From: Pseudoflavonifractor sp. 60
Lineage (GTDB): Bacteria; Bacillota; Clostridia; Oscillospirales; Oscillospiraceae
Direction of reading: 5' to 3'
DNA length: 64,000 bases
NCBI RefSeq assembly: GCF_009911645.1
Contig: NZ_QWKI01000001.1
Coordinates: 62,001-126,000 of the forward strand
The notes under the pieces are model-generated. The model made no database searches, had not been told where the DNA came from, and saw only the letters and a list, made by a program, of their open reading frames with translations. Each line of letters begins with the position of its first letter. Within the stretch, counting starts at the first letter, position 1. The position numbers and the translations under genes were made by a program. Shown here piece by piece: positions 8,047 through 16,349 of this stretch.

Positions 8047-9267
8047 TTAGCCGGCCTGCTGAACGGTCTCCAACTCCCAGGCCCCGGTGTTGGTGGAGTG
8101 CTTGATATAGGCAGTGTCGCGGACGGCGTCGCCGCCGTCGTCAAAGGCGATGTCGCCAGACACGCCGGTGTAAGTGACGCTGCCCAGCGCGGCCTTGATG
8201 GCGGCGGGGTCGGCGGAACCAGCGGCCTTAATTGCCTCCAGAGCCACATAGTAGGCATCGTAGCCCATAGCGGTCACAGCGGCGATGGTGTCATTGCCGC
8301 CGTTGGCGTCCTTGGCAGTGGAGTTGCTGTTGATATAGTTCTTGATGCCCTCGTCAAAGGCGGGAGCGCCGCCCTCCTGATAGAAGGTGGAGACGTACAG
8401 CTGAATACTGGTGCCGTTGGCGGCATCCAGAACCATGTTGTCATCCAGGGTGTCGGAGCCCAGGAAGGGAGCGGTGATGCCCAGGGACTCGGCCTGGGTT
8501 ATGATCTGGGTTGCGTAGGCGATGGACACAGGGGTAAAAATGACGTCTACGTTCTCAGCCTTGGCCTTGTTCAGGTAGGAGTTGAAGTCGGAGTTGTTGG
8601 TGGGGAAGGAGTCCTTGATGACCTTGCCGCCGTTGGCGGTAAAGATCTGCTCAAAGAAGGCAATAAGGCCCTGGTCATACTCGTTGCCCGTCTCGCCCAG
8701 GCAGTAGGCGGTCTTTGCCCGGAACTTGTCCATGGCGAAATTGGCCAGCACCTGAGCCTGGAAGTTGTCCAGGAAGCAGATACGGAAGTAGTGGTCGTTG
8801 CCGGCGGTGACATTGGGGTTGGTGCAGGTCACACCCATAGCGGCGATCCCGGCCTCTTTAAAGGTGTCGCTGGCGGCCATGGACACGCCGGAGCCGTAGG
8901 AGCCCAGGACGATGGCCACATTCTGCGCCACCAGATCAGCGGCGGCGGAGGGGGCCTTGTCGGTGGTGGAGCCGTTGTCGGAGAGGACCAGCTGGACGGT
9001 ATAGGTCTCGCCGCCTACCTCTACCGTGGGAGTCTCGGAGTTGGCGAACTGCATACCCAGAGTCTCCTTCTTGCCGCCGGAAGCGGAGTCGCCGGAGGCG
9101 GGCTCAAAGACGCCGATCTTAATCACCTTGTCACCGGCGGGAGCGGGATTGCTGGCACCGGAGGCGTTGCTGCCGCCTCCATTGCTTGAAGCGCCGTTGC
9201 CGCCACCGCAGGCGGCCAGGCTCAGGACCATTGCAGAGGCCAGAGCCAGGGAAAGAAGTTTTTTCAT
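8047..9267 (-). CDS. livK: Branched-chain amino acid-binding lipoprotein
   Basis: 406-aa periplasmic-binding-fold protein (Leu/Ile/Val type, Peripla_BP_6). The N-terminus is a lipoprotein signal with lipobox LAACGGG (Cys at about 20), then a Gly/Ser/Asn-rich linker to about residue 45. It is followed by VIKIGVFEPASGDSASGGKKE, the ligand-binding opening typical of the family, and the later YDAYYVALEAIKAAG. It is tethered outside the membrane and delivers substrate to LivHM. AGGAGG precedes the ATG. It is first in the operon, so the promoter should lie in the gap upstream. Confidence 0.94.
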   Translation of the reverse strand: MKKLLSLALASAMVLSLAACGGGNGASSNGGGSNASGASNPAPAGDKVIKIGVFEPASGDSASGGKKETLGMQFANSETPTVEVGGETYTVQLVLSDNGSTTDKAPSAAADLVAQNVAIVLGSYGSGVSMAASDTFKEAGIAAMGVTCTNPNVTAGNDHYFRICFLDNFQAQVLANFAMDKFRAKTAYCLGETGNEYDQGLIAFFEQIFTANGGKVIKDSFPTNNSDFNSYLNKAKAENVDVIFTPVSIAYATQIITQAESLGITAPFLGSDTLDDNMVLDAANGTSIQLYVSTFYQEGGAPAFDEGIKNYINSNSTAKDANGGNDTIAAVTAMGYDAYYVALEAIKAAGSADPAAIKAALGSVTYTGVSGDIAFDDGGDAVRDTAYIKHSTNTGAWELETVQQAG

Positions 9268-9587
9268 TTTATTCCTCCTAATCTTACGAGGACCTTCCGG
9301 TCCAGGGTAATATGAAGATTTTACGGGATTTTTCTCTGCTTTTCAAGGCTCATAATTCACAGAAAGTTTTCCTATCCGCCCCGGCTTCAGCCCATTTCAG
9401 ACCATTTCACTGTTACAAGTGTCCACTGTATATGGACGCGTCCAAAATTATCTCCTATTATTGCGGTCACTTGTCCACTAGACAAGGACATCCCTCTTGG
9501 TTATTTTGCCGAAGTCCCCCCGACTCTATTTCGCCTTTTTACTCCTTTTTTGCATAAATTTTCCACTTCCAGCCGGCCGCCTACCCG
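9268..9587 (-). promoter_or_regulatory. liv operon upstream region with two inverted repeats
   Basis: 320-bp gene-free stretch, AT-richer than its neighbours. Two spaced palindromes share the core GTCCACT: GTCCA-N7-TGGAC (9421-9437) and CTTGTC-N5-GACAAG (9470-9486). A possible minus-strand promoter TTGTCT-N17-AATAAT overlaps the second. They could be operators for an amino acid-responsive repressor of the liv operon. This is inference from position and symmetry only. Confidence 0.35.
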
Positions 9588-10442
9588 CTATCTCTGAAAA
9601 CGCCTGGCAAATCCACACCGGCGGCACAGCTTCTCTTGTGCCCTGCCCTGGGAAAAGCCGTCGTAGATGGCTCGGGCTCGGGGACTGTTCAAGATTTCCT
9701 CCAAAGTCTGTTCTTGCAGATTGCCCAGAGGAATGTCTCCCTCGTGGTCCAGACAGCAGGGTACCACTGTCCCGTCACACAATACCCCCACCTGGTCCCG
9801 CAGGCCATAACAAAAGGTGGGGCTGTCCTCCTCCGGCGTGGACAAGTCGGGCCAGTCGAATTTCTCCCCCCACTCCAGAAATACGTTGGGAGCCAGCGTT
9901 GTGCCCCGGCGGCCCTCCTTCCAGGGTTTGGGAAAAGATGCCTCCAAAGCCGCCAGGATAACTTCATTCTGAGCATTGGCCCCCCAAGTGTCTGCTCCGT
10001 CCAGGTTCCACAGCCGCAGAGCGCACTTCTTTCCGGCAGCAGAGGCGTTTCTTCCAAAGCAGATACATTGCTTTAGATAGTCCTCCAACCCCTCTCCCTC
10101 GTTGCCCTCGAAGGAGTGGAGGGAAATGCTGACCTTCTCCACCGCCGGGCTGGCATAGAGCAGTTCTCCCCGCCGGGAAAGCAGGGTACCGTTGGTGGTG
10201 ACCATAACCCGAAATCGGAGCTCCCCTGCCAGGTCCAGCAGCCCGGCCAGTTCAGGGTGCAGCAGGGGTTCCCCCATAAGATGGAGGTACAAATATTCTG
10301 TGTGGGGCCGCAGTTTTTCCCCATAACGCTTAAAATCCATGACCGAGAGCAGACCTGCCGGACGCCGGGTCCCAGGGCAAAATGCGCAATTCAGATTACA
10401 TTGGTTGGTAATCTCCAAATAGGCCTTTTTCAGTTGCCGCAC
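9588..10442 (-). CDS. Radical SAM / SPASM-domain protein
   Basis: 284-aa radical SAM enzyme. The 4Fe-4S/SAM motif CNLNCAFC is at the N-terminus, followed by YLHLMGEPLLHPE (GGE-like motif) and VTTNGTLL. The C-terminal SPASM-like region has VLCDGTVVPCC and a final CRRCGF, enough cysteines for one auxiliary cluster. I chose a GTG start (VRQLKKAYLEITNQ) because AGGGAGGGG lies just upstream; the longer frame adds unrelated residues. It follows the amidase-domain gene by 50 bp on the same strand. No peptide precursor gene is visible nearby, so the substrate is unknown. Confidence 0.8.
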   Translation of the reverse strand: MRQLKKAYLEITNQCNLNCAFCPGTRRPAGLLSVMDFKRYGEKLRPHTEYLYLHLMGEPLLHPELAGLLDLAGELRFRVMVTTNGTLLSRRGELLYASPAVEKVSISLHSFEGNEGEGLEDYLKQCICFGRNASAAGKKCALRLWNLDGADTWGANAQNEVILAALEASFPKPWKEGRRGTTLAPNVFLEWGEKFDWPDLSTPEEDSPTFCYGLRDQVGVLCDGTVVPCCLDHEGDIPLGNLQEQTLEEILNSPRARAIYDGFSQGRAQEKLCRRCGFARRFQR

Positions 10443-10492
10443 TGGCTTCCCCTCCCTTTTGTACCACATCCTACCACATAAGCTCCCCCCGG

Positions 10493-10990
10493 TCAATGAT
10501 TAGCCCCCAGGATGTGGAGAAACCGGGCCTGTGCGATGGGGTAAGTAGACAGGGGCCGGTAGTCGGCGTCCTCCGTGTGTGCGGCTACTAGGATATTGTC
10601 CAGAGAGATGGGACTGCCCACCGCCACAATCACTGGGTTGTGGGCGAAGGGACCTGGCACAAAGCGCAATTGGACAAAATCGCCGGGCTGGACCTCCTCC
10701 ATGGAGGTCTCCACGCCCACCGGACCGGGCCCCTCCTTCTTGCGGGTCAGGAAATTGTAGAAAAAAGGGACCCCTGTCCAGGCGGGGGCGCGGCTGTACT
10801 GGCTGTTGTAGTACCAGCCAAAGGTGGGGGTGTAGTTCATCACGCCGGTACCGGCATAGAGACACTGGGAGGCGAAGTTGGTACAGTCGCCCCCCAGTTC
10901 ATCAAAGTTGTAAAAATCAGGATTCCGATGGTAGGCCCAGCGGTGCGCGTAGGACACCGCCGCCTGGCGGTCGTAGGGCTGAAGTGTCAT
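10493..10990 (-). CDS. Putative amidase-domain protein (Amidase_6-like)
   Basis: 165-aa protein matching the small papain-like Amidase_6 domain. Seen: YDRQAAVSYAHRWA at the N-terminus, then GGDCTNFASQCLYAG holding the presumed catalytic Cys, and AAHTEDADYRPLS holding the presumed His. There is no signal peptide, so it is probably cytoplasmic, or a domain freed from the cell-wall proteins it usually belongs to. Substrate unknown. ATG start follows AAGGAGG. It sits between an XRE gene and a radical SAM gene on one strand. Confidence 0.78.
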   Translation of the reverse strand: MTLQPYDRQAAVSYAHRWAYHRNPDFYNFDELGGDCTNFASQCLYAGTGVMNYTPTFGWYYNSQYSRAPAWTGVPFFYNFLTRKKEGPGPVGVETSMEEVQPGDFVQLRFVPGPFAHNPVIVAVGSPISLDNILVAAHTEDADYRPLSTYPIAQARFLHILGANH

Positions 10991-11046
10991 AGGGAAAACC
11001 TCCTTGTTTCCCCTATTCTATGCGGTTTGACAAGGGAAAGTGCTTG

Positions 11047-11820
11047 TCAGCCTAACACCCACTGGATCAGGTTCCGGACCCACCCCCACATGTGGGGAAA
11101 CTCCTGTTTCACCAGACCCCAGGTCTCCTCTACCGTATAGCCGCTCCCCGGCAGGATGGAAAACCAACCCGACGCCTCATTCGTTCCAACCCCAATATGT
11201 CCGTAGGCAGAGCCGCCAATGGCAAGACCGCCGGACCATGCGCCCCCGCCTACGGCCAGATAGTTGGAGAAGGCGCCGCCGCCCATGGCAAGCCACTGTC
11301 CCACAGCGCATCCGCCTACTGCAAAGCCGCCTATAGCCAGACCGCCCAGAGCCGCCAGCCCTACACTGACGCCGCCAACGGCCAAGAGCACTCCCGCGCT
11401 GACTCCACCCAGAGAGATCAGTCCTAGGGAACTACCGCCAATGGCCACCGCTCCTACAGCGAAGTTTCCAATCGCAATGACGCCTCTGGCCAGCTGGGGA
11501 CCAACACCCAGACGGATGTGGATCAGCGGCAGGCCAAATACCTTTACAGGACTGATATACTCATAATACACGCCCAGGAACCGGATGCCGGAGCTTTGAT
11601 AAGAGACAGTCTGAAAGTTCTCCTCCTCCAGCCCCACCAGCTGGTCGATGGACATTTGGAACAGCCTGGACAGCTCCATCAGCTTCCCCAGCTCTGGTGT
11701 ACTCTGACCCATTTCCCACTTGGACACCGTCTGCCGGGTCACACCAATTTTACTGCCCAGCTCCTCCTGAGACCAACCCCGCTGCTTGCGCAGGGTCATT
11801 AAGTGTTCCGCAAAATTCAT
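11047..11820 (-). CDS. XRE-family HTH regulator with Gly/Ala-rich repetitive C-terminus
   Basis: 257 aa. Residues 1-62 are a Cro/CI helix-turn-helix (LRKQRGWSQEELGSKIGVTRQTVSKWE). After a linker holding SSGIRFLGVYYEYISP, residues ~105-220 are a run of short repeats close to (A/S)(I/V/L)GG(x)(A/S)xG, for example AIGGFAVGGCAVG. The end has aromatic residues (WGWVRNLIQWVLG). The repeat region is too glycine-rich for a standard sensor domain and may form a beta-helix or a membrane-associated oligomer; that is inference. The gene is coupled to an upstream microprotein by ATGA overlap. Confidence 0.85.
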   Translation of the reverse strand: MNFAEHLMTLRKQRGWSQEELGSKIGVTRQTVSKWEMGQSTPELGKLMELSRLFQMSIDQLVGLEEENFQTVSYQSSGIRFLGVYYEYISPVKVFGLPLIHIRLGVGPQLARGVIAIGNFAVGAVAIGGSSLGLISLGGVSAGVLLAVGGVSVGLAALGGLAIGGFAVGGCAVGQWLAMGGGAFSNYLAVGGGAWSGGLAIGGSAYGHIGVGTNEASGWFSILPGSGYTVEETWGLVKQEFPHMWGWVRNLIQWVLG

Positions 11821-11942
11821 GGGATATCCCCCTTAAAATTGATATTATGATTTTCTCTTTTTTGCCCAGCAGCTTTGTTGATCCACAGGTCAAGAAAGAT
11901 GTCTGCAATATCTGCAAGCATATCAATTATAAAGTCAAACAT
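11817..11942 (-). CDS. 41-aa acidic/hydrophobic microprotein upstream of XRE gene
   Basis: Encodes MFDFIIDMLADIADIFLDLW followed by a basic/polar tail (KRENHNIN). The first 20 residues form a strongly amphipathic or membrane-seeking helix. TAGGAGGTAATCAT gives an ideal ribosome binding site, and the stop overlaps the XRE start (ATGA), so the two are translationally coupled. A palindrome-containing promoter lies just upstream. Similar F/I/D-rich short proteins occur beside XRE genes in other Clostridia as far as I recall; no function is known. It could be a membrane anchor or modulator for the regulator. Confidence 0.72.
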   Translation of the reverse strand: MFDFIIDMLADIADIFLDLWINKAAGQKRENHNINFKGDIP

Positions 11943-11970
11943 ATGATTACCTCCTAAGGGTCCACCCCCT

Positions 11971-12010
11971 CTATGCTTCTAACATAGCAGATTTTTCTCC
12001 CTGGCGTCAA
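11971..12010 (-). promoter_or_regulatory. Promoter and operator of the microprotein-XRE operon
   Basis: Minus-strand TTGACG, 18-bp spacer, TATGTT. An inverted repeat CTATG-N7-CATAG (11971-11987) covers the -10 and expected start site, as for an autorepressed XRE promoter. Confidence 0.55.
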
Positions 12011-12053
12011 CCCAATGCCCTTGGAAATTTGTCAACTAAAATTAACATAGACG

Positions 12054-12085
12054 AAAAAGCCCCAGCGGACAAGTCCGCCAGGGCC
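12054..12085 (-). terminator. Terminator of the AraC-type gene
   Basis: Minus-strand imperfect hairpin (GGCCCTGGCGGAC / GTCCGCTGGGGCT) followed by TTTTTC, about 30 bp after the stop of the AraC-type gene. Confidence 0.6.
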
Positions 12086-12116
12086 ATTAGGTCAACAAAA
12101 ACTAGATTTTATTTAC

Positions 12117-12968
12117 CTATTTCTTCTGAATGGGCAGCCAAACTTGAAATGCGGCTTTTTCTGCTCCAGGCTGCGATAGATAGACCTCAATATCCGGCGC
12201 CTGGGCCCACTCGTAGCCTGAGTCGGGCAGCCACTCGGTCACAATACGCCGCTCCAACTCCTGAATCGCCATGGGCGCAGGGCCCTCCCCGGAAAACACC
12301 GCCCATAGCGCGGCGGGGACGGTCCACTCGCTCATCCCCTCGGAAACCGGCGCGTCAGAAGCCACTGAAATAAAGTAAAAATTCTCCTCCAGATGACAAG
12401 TGGAAACACCTAACACCCCTTGCAACTGAGGGCCCATCAGGGGAATCAGTTCTCCCAGCCGGGGGCCCGTCTCCGCCCAAAACTTCGGAACCACCTGAAA
12501 GCTCTCCTCCTGCTCCGCAGGAATCGGGACCCGGAACCCGATAATCCGAAAGGCGTCCCGCTGCACAATTTGATACTCCATTTCAACATCTCCTTTGAGC
12601 ACAAATTTGAAGCGAATACGCGGAAAGACTTTTAGATTTACACCATCTTGTTTTGCAAGGGATGGCGCCACTCCGTGAACTGCTTGAAAGGCCCGGTTGA
12701 ATGCGGTGGGAGAGTCGTAGCCATAGCGCAGGGCCACATCCAGGACCCTCTCCCCTCCCCGCAGTTCTGCGGCAGCCCAGGTCATGCGGCGGCGGCGGAT
12801 GTACTCCTTCAGCGGAACCCCGGCCAGATAGGAGAACATCCTCTGAAAGTGGTAGGCGGAGCACCCGGCAAGCCGCCCCAGTTCCTCCGTCCGAATATCC
12901 CCATCCAGATTCGCCTCCAGATAGTCCAACGCCTCATTCCAGTTTTGTAACCCATCCATGGTACTCAC
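12117..12968 (-). CDS. AraC-family regulator with GyrI-like effector domain
   Basis: 283 aa. Residues 1-110 hold the two AraC helix-turn-helix motifs (GRLAGCSAYHFQRMFSYLAG and VALRYGYDSPTAFNRAFQ). Residues ~125-283 form an AraC_E_bind/GyrI-like small-molecule domain (YQIVQRDAFRIIGFRVPIP ... WLPDSGYEWAQAPDIEVYL). This layout resembles regulators such as Rob and multidrug-responsive activators. It probably binds a drug-like or lipophilic ligand; no obvious target efflux gene is adjacent. GGAGTGAG precedes the ATG. Confidence 0.92.
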   Translation of the reverse strand: MSTMDGLQNWNEALDYLEANLDGDIRTEELGRLAGCSAYHFQRMFSYLAGVPLKEYIRRRRMTWAAAELRGGERVLDVALRYGYDSPTAFNRAFQAVHGVAPSLAKQDGVNLKVFPRIRFKFVLKGDVEMEYQIVQRDAFRIIGFRVPIPAEQEESFQVVPKFWAETGPRLGELIPLMGPQLQGVLGVSTCHLEENFYFISVASDAPVSEGMSEWTVPAALWAVFSGEGPAPMAIQELERRIVTEWLPDSGYEWAQAPDIEVYLSQPGAEKAAFQVWLPIQKK

Positions 12969-13065
12969 TCCTTTTCCTCAGGATACCCGATGTTGGTTCC
13001 ATTGTCCTCTCATTTTCCAGACGGCTTTAACGAGCTTGAAAATCGCGGAACAGCTGCCGCAATCT

Positions 13066-14478
13066 TCAAAATTCCCCATAGGGCACAAATTGGAAGCTCA
13101 CATCCCAGGGCTCCTCCCGATAAACCAGATAGCAGATATCCCCCTTCACTGCCTGCTCATTGACCGCCCAGCCAGGAAAGGGCACCAGCGGAAGGGTCAT
13201 CTCCTTCACTCCCTGGGCCGCTTGAGCCCGGGCGCTGTCCAGCCGCTGGTGGTACACCGCAAAATTGGCGCCATAGACTCCGATCAGCACCACACAGGCC
13301 AGCAATCCAGGGACCCAGGCCAGCCGCAGAAACGAAACGCCTCCCACCTCCCGCCACAGCAGGGCGGCGATCACCACCAGTATCACGTAGCTGGGAAAGA
13401 GGTTTCGGGACTCCACCGGGGAGACCACCAGCAGCGGCCCGTTGAGGGCACACAGAGCCAGTACCCCGGCGACCACCTGGAACCGGGTCCGCCCGCCCTG
13501 CCACAGCGCCAGCATGACGACCCAGAGCCCTGCCAGGAGGCAGGCCAGCAGCAGGCGTTTTGTCGTATAGCTCCCATAGCCCCGGACGCAGTCCCGCAGG
13601 GTGTCGGCGATGCACACCAGATGGATGGGGGCCAGCACTGCCGCCCAGGGCTTCCAGGCACTCCCCTGCCGCCGCAGCAGCAACACCAGCAGTACGCTGA
13701 TAAGTGCTGTCACCGCCGCCGGGCGGATTAGGGCGTCGGTCATAATGACGGTAAGGTTGCGCTGAATCAGCTCCAGCCCCATGGTCCGGGTGTCGCTGTT
13801 CACTTGGGCGTAGCCGGGGCTGGTAAACATCACCAAGGTCCCCAGAACCGCCCCCAGCCCAGCGGCCAGGGCGGCTGTCCGGCGGCTCTGGTCCCGGAGA
13901 AGTATGCAAAGGAAAAATACTATACAGCTTAGGCACAACAGGATGGTCACCGGCTCCAGAAAGAGACAGCAGCACAGCGTGAGCAAAAAACAGGCCCAGG
14001 GCGCGGGCCGCTCTCGGTTCAGCAGCTCCAGCAGAATCAAAATACCAATCATAGGCAAAAGGTAATTCACAAACCCCGCCCCCCAGGAGTAGACCTGCTG
14101 CCAGATACCTCTGGGGGCCAGGACCACCAGGGAGAAGGCCAGGGCGACGCCCCCCTCCCCCCTGTCCGAGAACCGGCGTCCCAGCAGCAGGGTCAGCCCC
14201 GCCAGCGCCCCTCCAAACAGCAGTCCCCGCAGGAAGCCGAAGGGAGTAAAGTACAGCTTGCCCTGGAGTACGCCCAAAAAATTACCTAGATACCGTCCAT
14301 TGGCGGGTACCCCTACCACGGGCATTCCCTCTGTAATAGGCCGTGTGAGCAGCATATCCCGCAGGGAGGCGAAGTGCCAGTAAACAAAATAGCAGTCGTC
14401 ACATTCAGGAACAAAGAGCAGCCCCAGCAAGAAAAAGAATCCCAGCAGCAAAACCGGACGCAGGCGGCAGCGTTTCAT
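13066..14478 (-). CDS. Polytopic membrane protein, DUF6056-like
   Basis: 470 aa, about eleven hydrophobic spans, with a basic N-terminus (MKRCRLRP). The luminal loop near residues 24-60 holds CDDCYF and GRYLGN, resembling the first loop of GT-C glycosyltransferase-like proteins, where acidic residues bind a lipid-linked donor. I associate it with the DUF6056 family from memory. A role in surface glycosylation is inference; no glycan cluster is adjacent. It is separated from the aldolase gene upstream by a terminator. Confidence 0.6.
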   Translation of the reverse strand: MKRCRLRPVLLLGFFFLLGLLFVPECDDCYFVYWHFASLRDMLLTRPITEGMPVVGVPANGRYLGNFLGVLQGKLYFTPFGFLRGLLFGGALAGLTLLLGRRFSDRGEGGVALAFSLVVLAPRGIWQQVYSWGAGFVNYLLPMIGILILLELLNRERPAPWACFLLTLCCCLFLEPVTILLCLSCIVFFLCILLRDQSRRTAALAAGLGAVLGTLVMFTSPGYAQVNSDTRTMGLELIQRNLTVIMTDALIRPAAVTALISVLLVLLLRRQGSAWKPWAAVLAPIHLVCIADTLRDCVRGYGSYTTKRLLLACLLAGLWVVMLALWQGGRTRFQVVAGVLALCALNGPLLVVSPVESRNLFPSYVILVVIAALLWREVGGVSFLRLAWVPGLLACVVLIGVYGANFAVYHQRLDSARAQAAQGVKEMTLPLVPFPGWAVNEQAVKGDICYLVYREEPWDVSFQFVPYGEF

Positions 14479-14497
14479 ATGCCTTTCCTCCTATTAG

Positions 14498-14529
14498 AAA
14501 AAGGTTCCCGCCCCTTGCGGAGCGGGAAT
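14498..14529 (-). terminator. Terminator of fba
   Basis: Minus-strand hairpin TTCCCGC / GCGGGAA with a 10-nt loop followed by CCTTTTT, 15 bp after the aldolase stop codon. Confidence 0.8.
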
Positions 14530-14543
14530 CAAAAGTTTTAAAA

Positions 14544-15509
14544 TCAGGCCTTGCCGTCGCAGCCCAACACGTTGATGAGCTTGTGCTTGACCAGCTCCTT
14601 GATGTTGGCGCGGGCGGGCTTGAGATACTCGCGGGGGTCGAACTTGTCGGGGTGCTCGTTGAAGAACTGGCGGATGGTGCCAGTCATGGCCAGACGCAGG
14701 TCGGAGTCGATGTTGATCTTACACACGGCGCTGCGGGCGGCCTGGCGCAGCTGCTCCTCGGGGATGCCAACGGCGTCGGGCATCTTGCCGCCGTTCTCGT
14801 TAATCATCTTCACGAAGTTCTGAGGCACGGAGGAGGAGCCATGGAGCACGATGGGGAAGCCGGGCAGACGCTTGACCACCTCGTCCAGGATGTCGAAGCG
14901 CAAGGGCGGGGGAACCAGCTCGCCCTTCTCGTTGCGGGTACACTGGGCGGCGGTGAACTTGTAAGCGCCGTGGCTGGTGCCGATGGCAATGGCCAGAGAG
15001 TCGCAGCCGGTCTTGGAGACGAACTCCTCCACCTCTTCCGGACGGGTATAGGAGGAATCCTCAGCGGAGACCTGGACCTCGTCCTCCACGCCGGCCAGGC
15101 TGCCCAGCTCGGCCTCTACCACCACGCCGTGGTCGTGAGCGTACTCAACCACCTTCTTGGTGATTTCGATGTTCTCAGCGAAGGGCTTGGAGGAAGCGTC
15201 GATCATGACGGAAGTAAAGCCGCCGTCTACGCAGGACTTACAGGTCTCAAAGCTGTCGCCGTGGTCCAGGTGAAGGCAGATGGGCAGGCCGGTCTCAATG
15301 ATGGCGGACTCCACCAGCTTCACCAAGTAGGTGTGGTTGGCATAGGCGCGGGCACCCTTGGAAACCTGAAGAATCAGGGGGGCGTTGACCTCCTTGGCAG
15401 CCTCGGTAATGCCCTGGACGATCTCCATGTTGTTGACGTTGAAAGCGCCGATGGCGTAACCGCCGTTATAGGCCTTCTTAAACATCTCGGTAGTAGTAAC
15501 AAGGGGCAT
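14544..15509 (-). CDS. fba: Class II fructose-1,6-bisphosphate aldolase
   Basis: Zinc-dependent glycolytic/gluconeogenic aldolase, 321 aa. Motifs: NVNNMEIVQGI near the N-terminus, the zinc-binding LHLDHGDS (His ~84), a later His in IAIGTSHGAYKF, and the substrate loop VLHGSSSVP. I start it at the ATG of MPLVTTTEMF, which has AAGGAGG 8 nt upstream; the longer frame adds 20 non-family residues. It is monocistronic with its own promoter and terminator. Together with the PPi-phosphofructokinase 2.3 kb away it covers the two central hexose steps. Confidence 0.96.
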   Translation of the reverse strand: MPLVTTTEMFKKAYNGGYAIGAFNVNNMEIVQGITEAAKEVNAPLILQVSKGARAYANHTYLVKLVESAIIETGLPICLHLDHGDSFETCKSCVDGGFTSVMIDASSKPFAENIEITKKVVEYAHDHGVVVEAELGSLAGVEDEVQVSAEDSSYTRPEEVEEFVSKTGCDSLAIAIGTSHGAYKFTAAQCTRNEKGELVPPPLRFDILDEVVKRLPGFPIVLHGSSSVPQNFVKMINENGGKMPDAVGIPEEQLRQAARSAVCKINIDSDLRLAMTGTIRQFFNEHPDKFDPREYLKPARANIKELVKHKLINVLGCDGKA

Positions 15510-15541
15510 GGGAATAACCTCCTTATAATTAAGTCTCTTAT

Positions 15542-15569
15542 ATTCTACCACATTTTCTTCAAATTGCAA
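15542..15569 (-). promoter_or_regulatory. Promoter of fba
   Basis: Minus-strand TTGCAA, 16-bp spacer, TAGAAT, about 30 bp before the start codon. Confidence 0.6.
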
Positions 15570-15580
15570 CTGCCCAGCGG

Positions 15581-15605
15581 AAAAAATCTCCAGCCGGACG
15601 GGCTG
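15581..15605 (-). terminator. Terminator of the SUKH/Imm22 operon
   Basis: Minus-strand CAGCC-N5-GGCTG hairpin followed after GAGA by six T, about 40 bp beyond the SUKH stop. Confidence 0.5.
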
Positions 15606-15641
15606 TGCTTTTGTGGAATCTGTGAGGGAAGGGATATATCG

Positions 15642-16349
15642 TCAGGCGAAATATTCCGCCTCCAGCTCTTCTTTTGTTGGAAATCTGGCCTCGTCCTCGT
15701 CCAAATAGTCCCCGGTACACACAAAGCGGAGGAAATCATAGAAATTGTTGCAGATATAGAGCTCGTTCGACTCCATATACCTGCGCACCTCCTCCCTGCT
15801 GTTCCAGGTCACCCCGCCAACGATCATCATATCGTAGACGCCCTCCTCGTGGATGGTGACGATGCCGCCGGAGACCAGGTCCAAATAGGTCCAATAGCCA
15901 TATACCTCCCCCAGCCGGATAAAACCGGCCTCTAAAAAGCAGGGGCACTCCTCCCGGGCCGCCTGCTCCCGTTTGAGCGTCTTTAAAAACTCTGCCCCGG
16001 TATTTCCCTGGATCATGTGCCATTCGAACTCCACGGTGGGGCCGATATCCTGGTCGGGCCGGTCCACATAGCCGCTGTATTCCCGGGAATAGGTCTTGGG
16101 CCAGGAGCAGGCAAAGGAGTCCCCGCAGAAGGAGACCAGCACAATGAGGTCACCGGGAATTTTGCAGCTCTGCAAAAAATCACGGTAGGGTGCGGGCAGG
16201 GCGTAACCCAGTCCCGCCTCAATGTCCGCCAGATCCTGTTCTGTGAGGGAGGAGTTTTCCAGCGGCTCCCTCCAGAGCTGCGGCTCCCGCTCCTTTAAGA
16301 TGTCCAAATACTGCTTTGCCACGGTCATATGTCCCTCCAGCCTTTCCAT
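15642..16349 (-). CDS. SMI1/KNR4 (SUKH) family immunity-type protein
   Basis: 235 aa. The core LTEQDLADIEAGLGYALPAPYRDFLQSC is the SUKH signature: a helix, then LP..YR.FL. It continues to FIRLGEVYGYWTYLDLVSGGIVTIHEEG and ends with an acidic tail. SUKH proteins commonly serve as immunity factors against secreted polymorphic toxins, though some have other roles. No toxin is encoded nearby, so this is an orphan. The start overlaps the last base of the Imm22-like gene upstream. Confidence 0.82.
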   Translation of the reverse strand: MERLEGHMTVAKQYLDILKEREPQLWREPLENSSLTEQDLADIEAGLGYALPAPYRDFLQSCKIPGDLIVLVSFCGDSFACSWPKTYSREYSGYVDRPDQDIGPTVEFEWHMIQGNTGAEFLKTLKREQAAREECPCFLEAGFIRLGEVYGYWTYLDLVSGGIVTIHEEGVYDMMIVGGVTWNSREEVRRYMESNELYICNNFYDFLRFVCTGDYLDEDEARFPTKEELEAEYFA

